Positions 17,508 through 26,937 are shown, counted from the first letter of the stretch. The stretch: DNA of 64,000 bases from Paenibacillus helianthi (GCF_001909055.1 NZ_LVWI01000039.1:1-64000); one strand, 5' to 3'. Translations and numbers: made by a program. The notes: generated by a model from the sequence alone, not told the origin.

Positions 17508-17957
17508 ATGAACTTTGGTAGCAGCTTTGGGATCAGCGCTTCAGCATTAACCGCCCAGCGCTTAAGAATGGATGTGATTTCCTCTAACATTGCAAATGCA
17601 GAGACAACAAGAGCCTCTGTGGTTGATGGAAAAGCCGTTCCTTACCGGCGAAAGATGGTTGTACTTGAAACAGCCCAGAATGACAGCTTCTCCAATATCC
17701 TGCATTCGAAAATGAATAGTGGTGGAAGCCAAGGGGTTAAGGTACAGTCTATCATTGAAGATTCATCACCACTGAAGCCGGTGTACAATCCGAGTCATCC
17801 GGATGCGGATGCCGATGGGTATGTGTACATGCCAAACGTGGATATCACCAAAGAAATGGTGGATATGCTGTCTACGACTCGATCCTACGAAGCTAATCTC
17901 ACGATGCTGAATGCATCCAAATCCATGGTAAGCAAAGCGCTCGAAATCGGGCGGTAA
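17508..17957 (+). CDS. flgC: Flagellar proximal rod protein FlgC
   Basis: The 149-residue rod protein has the N-terminal rod motif (LRMDVISSNIANAETTRA) and the C-terminal VDMLSTTRSYEANLTMLNASKSM block. Axial flagellar proteins share these paired terminal helices. It follows flgB by six bases, with an AAGGGAGA ribosome binding site inside the flgB end. Confidence 0.96.
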   Translation: MNFGSSFGISASALTAQRLRMDVISSNIANAETTRASVVDGKAVPYRRKMVVLETAQNDSFSNILHSKMNSGGSQGVKVQSIIEDSSPLKPVYNPSHPDADADGYVYMPNVDITKEMVDMLSTTRSYEANLTMLNASKSMVSKALEIGR

Positions 17958-17990
17958 AATAAAATATAAAACACATCAGGAGGGAAACAG

Positions 17991-18299
17991 TTGATACAAA
18001 ATTTAAGTATCGGGGCGCAGGCAATCAAGCCGTTAGCTATGAAAACCCCAGCTGCTGAGTCAACAACCGTTGAAGGTTCAGGCCAGAGCTTTAGTTCTTA
18101 TTTGCAGAATGCTTTGGATCAGGTAGCGGGTCAAGAACAGCAGGCAAAAGATATGAATAACAAATTCGTCCTGGGTGAAGTCAATGTTGATCAAGCAATG
18201 ATTTCTTCCCAACAGGCATTGCTGAGTTTGCAGTTGACTACACAAGTCCGGAACAAAGTGATTGAAGCCTATCAGGAAATTATGAGAACTCAAATCTAA
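17991..18299 (+). CDS. fliE: Flagellar hook-basal body protein FliE
   Basis: FliE joins the MS ring to the rod. The 102-residue protein begins at TTG 17991 behind AGGAGGG. It shows the family C-terminal half: SSYLQNALDQVAGQEQQAKDM, then NVDQAMISSQQALLSLQLTTQVRNKVIEAYQEIMRTQI. The order flgB-flgC-fliE-fliF is standard. Confidence 0.95.
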   Translation: MIQNLSIGAQAIKPLAMKTPAAESTTVEGSGQSFSSYLQNALDQVAGQEQQAKDMNNKFVLGEVNVDQAMISSQQALLSLQLTTQVRNKVIEAYQEIMRTQI

Positions 18300-18333
18300 A
18301 TAATCCTAGCTTAGTTTCGGATGGGGTGACACT

Positions 18334-19923
18334 GTGAATGAAAGATTTGCCCAGTACCGGGAAAAAATTACCCAGTATTGGAACAGATTCAGCGGTAAAC
18401 AGAAAATATTATTTTTTTCCACACTGTTTATCATCATAATCATAATCGTAGTTTTATCGATGCAATTATCGAAGACGGAATACGAAGTGGCTTTTCAAGA
18501 TTTAGATAGTACCGATTCAGCCGGAGTAATGAGTTACCTGGACACAGCTGGAGTTTCTTATCGCCTGAGTCCTGACGGTAAAAGCATCTCCGTCCCTAGT
18601 ACAGATGCCGCCCGGGTCAAAGTGGACATTGGTTCGCAGGGGATTGTACAGGGGGGTTCAATCGGATACAAGGTTTTTGATGAATCATCGTCGATGATTG
18701 GTACAACGGACAGTGAGTTTAATGTGAAGTACAACAATGCTTTGAATGGTGAAGTAGAGCAGCTAATGAGAAGAATGCAGGGCATTAAAGATGCCAAGGT
18801 TCTGATCAATCTGCCCAAGGAAACTGTTTTTGCCTCACAGGAGGATCAAGAAAAGGCTTCTGCTTCCGTGGTGCTTAGTTTTGACCCTGGATTTCGACCA
18901 TCCCAGGAAAATATCGATGGTTACTTCAACCTTGTGAAGACTGCTGTGCCAAACCTGCCGATTGACAACATTACGATTGCCAATAATGAAGTTGAATTAA
19001 TGCCAACGGCCAAAGGCGGGCAAGCGGGAGTTTCTAGTCAGGTTGAAGAAAATTTCACTCTCAAAAAGAAATTTGAAGAGGAAGTTAAAAAGAATGTAAA
19101 GCAGTTCCTGAGTACACTCACGGGTCCGGATAAAGTTGATGTTCTAGTCTTCTCCCAATTGAATTTTGATAAGGAGAACAGACAGGAGAAACTGGTAACG
19201 CCGGTAGATACGGAGAATATGAAAGGGATTGAGATCAGCTCGCAGATTATCAGCAATTCCTATTCAGGTAAGGGAAACACTACCGGAGGGGTTGCAGGTA
19301 CAGGCTCTCAAGATGTCGCGGGTTATCCAGCGGATACAGGTTCAGGAAATTCTTCTTCTGAGGAGTCTTCGGAGACGAGAAACTTTGAAGTGAACCATAT
19401 CACTAAGGATATTATTGCAAGTCCATATTCTGTTAAAGATTTAACCATAAATGTTGCGGTTGAACCACCTGCAGGACAAACAACTTTGGATGCTACTACT
19501 TCGGCAGCCATTCAGAACATTTTGGTGAATATCGTTCGGGCATCTCTTGCTGATTCTGGTGTCACTTATACAGACGCAGACTTAGCTAAAAAAGTTTCGG
19601 TATATTCCCAACAATTCGGAAGTACGGATGCTAATGCAGCTGCAGGCGGACTTGCAACATGGATGATTTGGGCTATTGCCGCCGCTGCTTTACTGGTTGG
19701 TGCAGGAGGCGGGTTCCTTATCTACCGCAGCCGTAAGAAGAAGGCAGAAGAAGAAGTGGAAGAAGATATTCCGCTTCAGATTCCTACCGAATTCCCATCA
19801 ATTAATATGGAGAGCGTGACGAACGAAAGTCAGGTTCGTAAGCAACTGGAAAGTCTGGCGAAGAAGAAACCGGATGAATTCGTAAATCTGCTGCGTACAT
19901 GGCTAGCAGACGAACAGAGGTGA
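18334..19923 (+). CDS. fliF: Flagellar MS-ring protein FliF
   Basis: FliF forms the membrane ring on which the flagellum is built. The 529-residue protein starts at GTG 18334. It has a first membrane helix at about 26-46 (an Ile-rich stretch), the YscJ/FliF ring-building motifs with EYEVAFQDLDSTDSAGVMSYLD and LMRRMQGIKDAKVLINLPKE, a Gly/Ser-rich loop near 310-345, and a second helix at about 443-464. The last ~60 residues (LESLAKKKPDEFVNLLRTWL) form the FliG-binding tail. Length is typical. Confidence 0.96.
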   Translation: MNERFAQYREKITQYWNRFSGKQKILFFSTLFIIIIIIVVLSMQLSKTEYEVAFQDLDSTDSAGVMSYLDTAGVSYRLSPDGKSISVPSTDAARVKVDIGSQGIVQGGSIGYKVFDESSSMIGTTDSEFNVKYNNALNGEVEQLMRRMQGIKDAKVLINLPKETVFASQEDQEKASASVVLSFDPGFRPSQENIDGYFNLVKTAVPNLPIDNITIANNEVELMPTAKGGQAGVSSQVEENFTLKKKFEEEVKKNVKQFLSTLTGPDKVDVLVFSQLNFDKENRQEKLVTPVDTENMKGIEISSQIISNSYSGKGNTTGGVAGTGSQDVAGYPADTGSGNSSSEESSETRNFEVNHITKDIIASPYSVKDLTINVAVEPPAGQTTLDATTSAAIQNILVNIVRASLADSGVTYTDADLAKKVSVYSQQFGSTDANAAAGGLATWMIWAIAAAALLVGAGGGFLIYRSRKKKAEEEVEEDIPLQIPTEFPSINMESVTNESQVRKQLESLAKKKPDEFVNLLRTWLADEQR

Positions 19924-19927
19924 AATA

Positions 19928-20944
19928 ATGGCAAAAGCCGCTCAGCAGGTGCTTAGCGGCCGTCAAAAGGCGGCTATCCTGCTAATCACACTTGGGCCCG
20001 AGGTATCGGCGCAAATATTTAAACATCTGAGGGACGAGGAGATCGAACAGCTGACTCTGGAAATCGCCAATGTCCGCAAGGTAGACAGTTCGGAAAAAGA
20101 GTCCATTATGGCTGAGTTTCATCAAATCTGTCTCGCTCAGGAATATATATCGCAAGGCGGTATCAATTACGCCAAAGAGATTTTGGAGAAAGCGCTTGGC
20201 TCGACTAAGGCGATGGAGGTTATCAACCGCCTGACGGCAACACTTCAGGTACGGCCGTTCGATTTTGCCCGTAAGGCTGATCCGAACCAAATCCTGAACT
20301 TTATCCAGAATGAAAATGTACAGACGATAGCGCTTGTGTTGTCTTATCTGCAATTTGAACAGGCGGCATCCATTCTGTCTTCGCTTCCACAGGAGAAGCA
20401 AGCTGAAGTGGCCAGAAGAATTGCAATTATGGACAGCACCTCTCCTGAGGTAGTCACACAAATTGAGCGGGTGCTGGAGCAAAAGCTGTCTGCTACAGTA
20501 ACGCAGGACTACACTAATGCCGGCGGTATAGAATCGATCGTCCAGATCCTGAATGGTGTTGACCGCGGTACAGAGCGCACGATTCTGGATTCACTGGAGA
20601 TTCAGGATCCAGAGCTTGCCGAAGAAATCAAGAAACGGATGTTCGTGTTCGAGGATATCGTCAATGTGGACAATCGTTCGATCCAGCGAATTATCCGCGA
20701 CATCGAAAATGCGGATTTGCAGTTGGCTCTCAAGGTGGCCAGCGAGGAAGTACGGGATGTTATTTTCCGCAACATGTCCAAGCGTATGGCCGAAACCTTC
20801 CGCGAGGAAATGGAATATATGGGTCCGGTACGGCTGCGTGATGTTGAGGAAGCTCAGACCCGCATCGTAGGAACGATCCGCAGACTCGAAGAATCAGGTG
20901 AAATAATCATCGCCCGTGGTGGAGGAGATGACATCATTGTCTAG
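19928..20944 (+). CDS. fliG: Flagellar motor switch protein FliG
   Basis: FliG is the torque-bearing rotor protein that contacts the stator and FliM. The 338-residue protein contains the N-terminal FliF-binding domain (LSGRQKAAILLITLGPEVSAQIFKHL), the middle EHPQ-like region (here ENVQTIALVLSYLQ, so Glu-Asn-Val-Gln in place of Glu-His-Pro-Gln), and the C-terminal charged torque helix RSIQRIIRDIEN...LALKVASEEVRDVIFRNMSKR. It lies four bases after fliF and its end overlaps fliH. Confidence 0.96.
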   Translation: MAKAAQQVLSGRQKAAILLITLGPEVSAQIFKHLRDEEIEQLTLEIANVRKVDSSEKESIMAEFHQICLAQEYISQGGINYAKEILEKALGSTKAMEVINRLTATLQVRPFDFARKADPNQILNFIQNENVQTIALVLSYLQFEQAASILSSLPQEKQAEVARRIAIMDSTSPEVVTQIERVLEQKLSATVTQDYTNAGGIESIVQILNGVDRGTERTILDSLEIQDPELAEEIKKRMFVFEDIVNVDNRSIQRIIRDIENADLQLALKVASEEVRDVIFRNMSKRMAETFREEMEYMGPVRLRDVEEAQTRIVGTIRRLEESGEIIIARGGGDDIIV

Positions 20945-21788
20945 GCTGATCAAACATTCACAATATGTTCCGGTTGATGTACTGAAACGGCTGGAACAAG
21001 CCAGACAGCATGCAGGTCTGGATGAGGAGCCCACTGCCTCTGATGAAGCGACAGGTGAGGTGCATATTCAGGACTCTGCCAAAGAAGCGGCGGAACAGGC
21101 CCGTAAGCAAATGCTGAAGGATGCACAGGAGTTTGCTGAAGGACAGGTCAGAAACGCAGCGCAGGAAGCAGAGAATATTGTGGAATCGGCTCGGACAGAG
21201 GCTGAAGAATGGTGGCGGCAGCGCAGGGAGCAGGATGAGCATCTTGTAGAGGCTGTCAAATCCGAGGCTTATCAGCAGGGTTATCAGGAAGGGCTTGCGC
21301 AGGCTGAACAGGAAATGTCGCTTAAGCTGGCTGAAATCATGGAGGAAGCAAGACAAGTCCTTCAGGATGCCTACCGCGCCAAAGAAGTTATTATTCAAGA
21401 GGCTGAGCCCTTTTTGGTAGAACTCAGCTGTGATATAGCTGAGAAAATTGTGGACAAGCAACTGACTGTGGAGCCGCAATTTGCAATGGATCTGATCCGC
21501 AAGAATCTTGCCCGCAAGCGCGAGCAGGGGCTGATCTCCCTATGTGTGTCACCTGCGCAGTTCTCCTTTGTGAATGCAGCTAGGGAAGAACTGGCTATGG
21601 CGGTTGATTCGCAGGCGGAACTGCAAATACTCCCTGATTCAACCGTTAGGGATCATGGTTGTGTAATCCGCTCATCTTTTGGCAGTATTGATGCACGAAT
21701 TGATACACAGCTTGCCGAAATCAAAAAAGAACTGATTCGAATAGCACTGGATACCGATGAGAACAGAAATGGGGAAGAGGATGCTTGA
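20937..21788 (+). CDS. fliH: Flagellar assembly protein FliH
   Basis: FliH binds and restrains the export ATPase FliI and ties it to the C ring. The TTG at 20937, nine bases after GGAGGAG and inside the fliG end, is preferred (MSRLIKHSQYVPVDVLKRLEQ). ATG 20928 is too close to the ribosome binding site. The product of 283 residues has a long Glu/Ala/Gln-rich coiled coil (about 40-150) and a globular C-terminal V-ATPase-E-like domain with DLIRKNLARKREQ and IRSSFGSIDARIDTQLAEIKKEL. It overlaps fliI by eight bases. Confidence 0.92.
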   Translation: MSRLIKHSQYVPVDVLKRLEQARQHAGLDEEPTASDEATGEVHIQDSAKEAAEQARKQMLKDAQEFAEGQVRNAAQEAENIVESARTEAEEWWRQRREQDEHLVEAVKSEAYQQGYQEGLAQAEQEMSLKLAEIMEEARQVLQDAYRAKEVIIQEAEPFLVELSCDIAEKIVDKQLTVEPQFAMDLIRKNLARKREQGLISLCVSPAQFSFVNAAREELAMAVDSQAELQILPDSTVRDHGCVIRSSFGSIDARIDTQLAEIKKELIRIALDTDENRNGEEDA

Positions 21789-23094
21789 CAGCGGACGGTA
21801 TAAGGAGCAATTGCGGAATTTTGACCCTGTCAGAATCAACGGGAAAGTCACCCAGGTGATTGGACTAATGGTCGAGTCGGAAGGGCCGGATGCCAGCATA
21901 GGTGATGTATGTTACATCTACCCGGCCAAAGGCAATAAGCCGCTACAGGCTGAAGTTGTTGGCTTTCGCGATAACAAGGTGCTGCTGATGCCGCTCGGAG
22001 AGCTGCAAGCCATCGGACCAGGCTGTGATGTGGTGGGAACTGGCAAACCGCTTAGTGTACAAGTGGGTTCTGAGTTGCTTGGCAAGGTGCTTGACGGTTT
22101 GGGACAGCCGCTTGATGGTTCACTTATACCGGCACGAATGCCACACAGCTCAACATTCAACATTCCATCGAATCCATTAAACCGCCCACGGGTTCATGAA
22201 CCCATCAGTATCGGAGTTAGAGCGATCGACGGGTTGCTTACCATAGGTAAAGGCCAGCGGGTGGGTATCTTTGCGGGATCAGGGGTTGGCAAGAGCACAC
22301 TAATGGGTATGATTGCACGCAATACGTCAGCTGACGTAAACGTGATTGCCTTGATCGGAGAACGGGGCAGAGAGGTGCTGGATTTCATTGAACGCGATCT
22401 TGGACCAGAGGGTCTCCAGCGCTCAGTCGTTGTTGTCGCTACCTCTGACCAGCCCGCACTTATCCGCATCAAGGGTGCCCTTATTGCCACAACGATTGCT
22501 GAATATTTTCGTGACCGCGGCTTGAATGTCATGCTGATGATGGATTCGGTCACACGATATGCCATGGCACAGCGGGAGGTTGGGCTGGCAGTTGGTGAAC
22601 CTCCTGCGATGAGGGGCTATACCCCTTCAGTATTCGCAAGTTTGCCGAAGCTGCTAGAAAGAGCCGGAACAGGGCCTTCGGGATCGATCACTGCATTCTA
22701 CACAGTTCTTGTAGACGGTGACGATATGAATGAGCCTATTGCAGACGCAGTTAGAGGGATTCTGGATGGTCATATTGTGTTGAACCGGAATATCGCCAAT
22801 AAGGGTCACTTCCCAGCCATAGATGTACTCTCAAGCATCAGCCGAGTGATGAAGGATATCGCTCCCGAGGAACAGATTGCTGCAGCCGAGAATGTAAAAC
22901 GGCTTATGGCTGTGTATAAAGATTCAGAGGATTTAATTAACATCGGTGCCTATCAGAGAGGCTCCAATGCCCAAATCGACGAATCAATGCACTATATCGA
23001 CAGCATTTGGAATTTCACCAAGCAGAAGGTGAATGAGAAGGTCACGCTAGCCGAAGTCCAAGAGTCTTTAATTTCTCAGTTCTCAAGGAGTTGA
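21781..23094 (+). CDS. fliI: Flagellum-specific ATPase FliI
   Basis: FliI is the F1-beta-like ATPase that energises type III export. The start ATG 21781 follows GGGGAAGAGG and gives 20 residues before GKVTQVIG, matching B. subtilis FliI; ATG 21757 is a weaker alternative. The 437-residue protein has Walker A GSGVGKSTL near 165-173, IALIGERGREVLDFIE, Walker B LMMDSVTRYAMAQREVGLA, and the GYTPSVFASLPKLLERAG signature. It follows fliH and precedes fliJ, its coiled-coil partner. Confidence 0.96.
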   Translation: MLDSGRYKEQLRNFDPVRINGKVTQVIGLMVESEGPDASIGDVCYIYPAKGNKPLQAEVVGFRDNKVLLMPLGELQAIGPGCDVVGTGKPLSVQVGSELLGKVLDGLGQPLDGSLIPARMPHSSTFNIPSNPLNRPRVHEPISIGVRAIDGLLTIGKGQRVGIFAGSGVGKSTLMGMIARNTSADVNVIALIGERGREVLDFIERDLGPEGLQRSVVVVATSDQPALIRIKGALIATTIAEYFRDRGLNVMLMMDSVTRYAMAQREVGLAVGEPPAMRGYTPSVFASLPKLLERAGTGPSGSITAFYTVLVDGDDMNEPIADAVRGILDGHIVLNRNIANKGHFPAIDVLSSISRVMKDIAPEEQIAAAENVKRLMAVYKDSEDLINIGAYQRGSNAQIDESMHYIDSIWNFTKQKVNEKVTLAEVQESLISQFSRS

Positions 23095-23100
23095 TTGATA

Positions 23101-23544
23101 GTGAGATTCCATTATACTTTTCAAAAAGTTGTGGACTTGAAAGCAAATGAAAAAACACAGGCAGAGTGGTTGCTCTCAAGCGCACTCGGAGAACTGCAGG
23201 CCCAGGAGAAAAGTCTTGAAGACTTAATTCAGCAACGCCGTGAGCTAATGCAGTCACTTCAGCAAGCCGCTGAACAAAAAACGCCCTTGTCTAAGCTACG
23301 AGAAATGCAGGATTATGTGGATTACCTGGATCACTGCATAGCCCGGAAGCATTCAGATATCAGCCGTGCGCATGTTGAAGTACAGCATAAGCAGGACCAC
23401 CTCAGCACGAAGGTTCTGGATGAAAAGGTGTGGCTGAAGGCCAAAGACAAAGCACAGACCGCTTTTCAGCAGAACATGACTTTACGGGAACAAAACGAAC
23501 TGGATGAGATGGCTACCGTCCGCTTCGCGATGAAATCCCTCTAA
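23101..23544 (+). CDS. fliJ: Flagellar export protein FliJ
   Basis: FliJ is a coiled-coil stalk that inserts into the FliI ring and escorts cargo. GTG 23101, ten bases after AAGGAG, starts MRFHYTFQKVVDLKANEK and fits the family opening. A TTG at 23095 directly follows the fliI stop, but the ribosome binding site is then too close. The 147 residues are almost wholly helical and Gln/Glu/Lys rich, with no other domain. The family diverges quickly, so identity rests on length, composition, N-terminal FxFQKxxxLK and position. Confidence 0.9.
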   Translation: MRFHYTFQKVVDLKANEKTQAEWLLSSALGELQAQEKSLEDLIQQRRELMQSLQQAAEQKTPLSKLREMQDYVDYLDHCIARKHSDISRAHVEVQHKQDHLSTKVLDEKVWLKAKDKAQTAFQQNMTLREQNELDEMATVRFAMKSL

Positions 23545-23562
23545 CCCAGGAGGTTTCTGCTA

Positions 23563-24510
23563 GTGGCTAAAAATGAAATGGAATTTGATAACGAAGGGTC
23601 AGCCAGTAAATTTGAACGGTTTTTATTTTTAATGATACCAATTATTTTTACACTTGTGCTGCTTGGAGTACTATTGACCCTGTTCAATATGGATATCCGC
23701 CAAAATGTGCTTTCGATTGCGAATAAGATTCCTTTTGTGGAGAAGTGGGTTCCTGATCCTAAGCCAACGACTGAAGATGGTGCAAAAACAGATCCGCAGA
23801 AGCAATTGAAAGAACAGGCAACGAGCTCGGCAACTACGATTAAGGAATTGAAAAGTCAGTTAGCGGCTCAGGCGGAGCAGCTCAAGAAGTCTAATGAAGA
23901 CAAGACCGATCAAGTTGCCAAGACAGAAGCGCTGCAAAAACAGATTGACAGCATGAAAGATGAAGCTGCAGCTGCGGAAGCAAAAACAGGGGAATCAGAA
24001 GATCCCTATGTGAAACAGGTGACTGAGCTGGCGAAGCTGTATGCTGGGATGAAAGCCTCCAAAGCTGCTCCAATCATGGAGAATTTAACCACGGATGAAA
24101 TGGTGCAAATCTTCAGTGTAATGAATAATGCGAGCAAAACGGCGATTTTAGAAAAAATGGATCCCAAAAAAGCAGCGGATGTATCCGTGAAGCTAAAGGA
24201 AACTACGAATTCAACCGATATGGCTATTGCAGCCCTTCAATCCAGACTGAAGCAGGACGCGGCTGCAACAACGACGGCCAAAACAACAGGCAACCTGGAT
24301 AAAGAGAAACTAAGTCAGACCTTTACTACAATGCCTGCTGCAGATGCTGCATCGCTGCTGGGGTCTATGTATACCATTAACCCTGATAAAGTGATCACAA
24401 TTCTTAATACGGTAAGTGACAGTGTCCGATCCTCCATTCTTGGGGAGATGACTAAGAAAAATAGTGAACAGACCGCTAAGGTAGTTAACCGGCTGATGGG
24501 CGGCAAATAA
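23563..24510 (+). CDS. MotE-like membrane protein with MgtE-N-type domain (YlxF position)
   Basis: The 315-residue protein starts at GTG 23563 behind AGGAGG. It has a single membrane helix at about 21-42, a coiled coil (about 85-150, Gln/Lys/Glu rich), and a C-terminal domain resembling the MgtE N-terminal superhelix. That domain shows two repeats: ENLTTDEMVQIFSVMNNASKTAILEKMDPKKAADV, and TMPAADAASLLGSMYTINPDKVITILNTV. The same layout occurs in MotE, which in Vibrio/Sinorhizobium-type systems supports motor proteins. The gene between fliJ and fliK corresponds to B. subtilis ylxF. A flagellar chaperone or motor role is inferred. Confidence 0.8.
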   Translation: MAKNEMEFDNEGSASKFERFLFLMIPIIFTLVLLGVLLTLFNMDIRQNVLSIANKIPFVEKWVPDPKPTTEDGAKTDPQKQLKEQATSSATTIKELKSQLAAQAEQLKKSNEDKTDQVAKTEALQKQIDSMKDEAAAAEAKTGESEDPYVKQVTELAKLYAGMKASKAAPIMENLTTDEMVQIFSVMNNASKTAILEKMDPKKAADVSVKLKETTNSTDMAIAALQSRLKQDAAATTTAKTTGNLDKEKLSQTFTTMPAADAASLLGSMYTINPDKVITILNTVSDSVRSSILGEMTKKNSEQTAKVVNRLMGGK

Positions 24511-24535
24511 TCCACTTGAGAGGAGGTGAAAAAGA

Positions 24536-26047
24536 ATGAGTTTAGTCGTTCAATCAATGAGTGGCGGTAACACTGCTGTGACTAACGGAACGCCATCTGC
24601 GGCAAACGCGGGAACAGCGGCCGCCGGTGGGACCACACCAGTTCTCCCTTTTGCTCAGACTCTTGTTCAGAGCATGGGTGGAGCACAGACCAAAGAAACG
24701 TCAATGCCCGCAGTTTTGGGGAATTTGGCTTCCTTGCTGCAAGGACTTATGAACGCTGTACAAGCAGCTGGCGAAAAAACAGGTACAGGTGCGGAAGATA
24801 CTGCGAATAGTACCGGGCAGATACAAGCACTTGCAGAGGATGTAGAGAAGCTGGATGACAGCATCAGCAGTGATCCTTCTTTGATAGCAGCGCTGCAAGG
24901 ATGGTTGCTCCAGGTATCGGCTTTATTGTCTGGTAGTACTCCTGCTAATGGAAAAGTCGATGCAGAAGCTGGGAACAGCTCTACAGCAGCATTATCCCCA
25001 CTAGCACAGAACCCGGAGACTTTGCGGTTTGCTGTTCAAGATGAGCTTAACAGCCTTGTTAGCCTGATCCAGCAATCTGCTGCTGGGGGGGATGCGAAAT
25101 TAGCCTCAGAAGGAATTGCAATGTTGAACAATTTCACAGCAATCCTTGCAGAAACGCAGGTTCCAGATGTAAAAGGTAAGCCGGTTAAAACAGCAGTCAG
25201 CACAGAAACCTCGCCAGTGGTTTTGACACCATTGTCCGAAACGGAATCCAAAGCTGATCCAAAAGCGAAAGCTCCGGTTTTTACAGACCTTCGTACAATT
25301 CAGACAGCTACAGTAAAGACTGAAAATGCTACAACTGCTACCCCTGTTATAACGGCAACGGAAGATGCTGCTGCAGAACTCACTGCAACGCCACTAACCA
25401 AAGCAACTGGAACAACTGAAGCTTCTAAGAACGGGGCAATTGCAGAATCGATACCAGGCGCAAAGCCGGTTGAAGAACATAATGAAGTCGTCACTGCAGG
25501 ACAGTTATCCTTGCGGGGTGGGATTACCGCACCACTTAAGGCAGAGACACCACCAGTTCCGGTCCACCAGTTCGCGCAAGAGATGACTTCGTTTATTACT
25601 GGTAAACTGGAAATTGTTAAAAAAGGCGGGGTGGCTGAGGCTTCGATTACGCTGTTTCCGGAGAATCTCGGACAAGTCGATGTAAAGATCACTATGCAAA
25701 ACGGCCATTTAGTAGCCCAGTTCTTAACGCAGCATACGGGTGCCAAAGATATGCTGGAACAACAGATGAGCCAGTTGAGATCAGCCCTTCAGTCTCAAGG
25801 GCTTCAAGTTGAGAAGCTGGAGGTCACTCAGAATAACACACCTTTGCAGTCTCAGTATAATGGTAGTCAGCAGGGTCGTGGAACTGGTTCTGGTGGTCAA
25901 CAGCAAGAGAAACGTTCCAAGGAACGTACAGAGGAAATTGGAGATGCGGTACTTGCAGCTGAGCTGAACAGTGAATGGAATGAATGGGTTGCAAACACCC
26001 AACAGGAAAACCGCTCACAGGGCGGAGGTTTCTCAGCCAAGGCATAA
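24536..26047 (+). CDS. fliK: Flagellar hook-length control protein FliK
   Basis: FliK is exported during hook growth and triggers the FlhB specificity switch. The 503-residue protein starts at ATG 24536 after a near-perfect GAGGAGGTG. About 350 residues are Ala/Thr/Lys/Glu low-complexity ruler. The C-terminal domain (about 350-435) has ASITLFPENLGQVDVKITMQNGHLVAQFLTQ and LRSALQSQGLQVEKLEV, the Flg_hook signature. A short Gln/Gly-rich tail follows. It should be compared with the FliK-like gene at 310-2526. Confidence 0.93.
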   Translation: MSLVVQSMSGGNTAVTNGTPSAANAGTAAAGGTTPVLPFAQTLVQSMGGAQTKETSMPAVLGNLASLLQGLMNAVQAAGEKTGTGAEDTANSTGQIQALAEDVEKLDDSISSDPSLIAALQGWLLQVSALLSGSTPANGKVDAEAGNSSTAALSPLAQNPETLRFAVQDELNSLVSLIQQSAAGGDAKLASEGIAMLNNFTAILAETQVPDVKGKPVKTAVSTETSPVVLTPLSETESKADPKAKAPVFTDLRTIQTATVKTENATTATPVITATEDAAAELTATPLTKATGTTEASKNGAIAESIPGAKPVEEHNEVVTAGQLSLRGGITAPLKAETPPVPVHQFAQEMTSFITGKLEIVKKGGVAEASITLFPENLGQVDVKITMQNGHLVAQFLTQHTGAKDMLEQQMSQLRSALQSQGLQVEKLEVTQNNTPLQSQYNGSQQGRGTGSGGQQQEKRSKERTEEIGDAVLAAELNSEWNEWVANTQQENRSQGGGFSAKA

Positions 26048-26071
26048 CTTAAGACAAGCGAGGTGAAAAAA

Positions 26072-26557
26072 ATGGCATCATCAACTAATCCTATATCAAC
26101 AAAGGATCAATGGAATTATCAAGTCCCTGACAGCTCGAAAAAAACTACCGGTAATTCAACACTCGGCAAGGACCAGTTCCTGAAGATACTCATTACGCAG
26201 CTTCAGAACCAGGACCCTATGCAGCCGATGGAGGATAAGGAATTTATTGCCCAGATGGCCCAATTCTCGTCTGTAGAACAGCTAATGAATATTTCAACAC
26301 AAATGACAGCGATGAATCAGTCTCTTGGTGCGGTATCTGGTCTGATTGGTAAGGATATCACCTGGACGGATGCAACAACGGAGCAGCCCAAATCAGGGAA
26401 TGTAGAGTCTATAGTAGTCAGCAGTGGTGTACAGTACGCTGTTGTAGGCAAAGACAGAGTTGCATTATCCGACGTCACGCAAATTAAGAATCCTGTAACG
26501 CCAGTGGAGAAAGCGGCTGACAATACCGGTTCTGCAGATGGCGGGGCGACATCATGA
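26072..26557 (+). CDS. flgD: Flagellar hook-capping protein FlgD
   Basis: FlgD forms the cap under which hook subunits assemble. The 161-residue protein has the hallmark STLGKDQFLKILITQLQNQDPMQPMEDKEFIAQMAQFSSVEQL and a short C-terminal beta region. ATG 26072 follows GCGAGGTG; an in-frame GTG at 26063 overlaps that site and was not chosen. It is short like B. subtilis FlgD, lacking the longer FnIII-like C-terminus of enterobacterial FlgD. The stop overlaps the next start by four bases. Confidence 0.93.
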   Translation: MASSTNPISTKDQWNYQVPDSSKKTTGNSTLGKDQFLKILITQLQNQDPMQPMEDKEFIAQMAQFSSVEQLMNISTQMTAMNQSLGAVSGLIGKDITWTDATTEQPKSGNVESIVVSSGVQYAVVGKDRVALSDVTQIKNPVTPVEKAADNTGSADGGATS

Positions 26558-26937
26558 GCGACAGACTTACAATAGGCCAGCTGTATCCAGCCAGTGTGCA
26601 CCCGACAACACTTCAGCGGTCAGCAAACGCTAAGAACACTGTGAATTCAGACGTTTCATTTGAAAGTGTGCTGCAGAAGAATATGCTGAAGTTCAGCAAT
26701 CATGCAGCCAAACGATTGGAACAAAGAGGAATAGAGCTTGGCAGCCGCCAATTGGATCAAATCTCTTCCGCAGTCGATAAGGCAGCCGCCAAAGGCAGCA
26801 AAGAATCACTTATATTAATGAAAGACATGGCGTTAATAGTCAGTGTGGCGAACCGAACAGTAGTGACTGCTATGGATGGAAGTTCCATGAAGGACAATGT
26901 ATTCACACAAATAGATAGTGCAGTTATCATTTCTTGA
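26554..26937 (+). CDS. TIGR02530-type flagellar operon protein
   Basis: This 127-residue protein is recognised by its place between flgD and the hook gene and by its SFESVLQKNMLKFSNHAAKRLEQRGIELGSRQLDQISSAVDKAAAKGSKESLILMKDMALIVSV core. That core matches my memory of the flagellar operon family TIGR02530, seen in Clostridia and Bacilli. It has no signal peptide or membrane helix. The function is not established; an assembly factor for the hook is a reasonable guess. It is translationally coupled to flgD (ATGA). Confidence 0.75.
   Translation: MSDRLTIGQLYPASVHPTTLQRSANAKNTVNSDVSFESVLQKNMLKFSNHAAKRLEQRGIELGSRQLDQISSAVDKAAAKGSKESLILMKDMALIVSVANRTVVTAMDGSSMKDNVFTQIDSAVIIS

Noticed and set aside
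24536..26047. fliK as a horizontally acquired low-complexity gene
   Set aside because: Low complexity is normal for the FliK ruler; the C-terminal hook domain and the operon position are ordinary.
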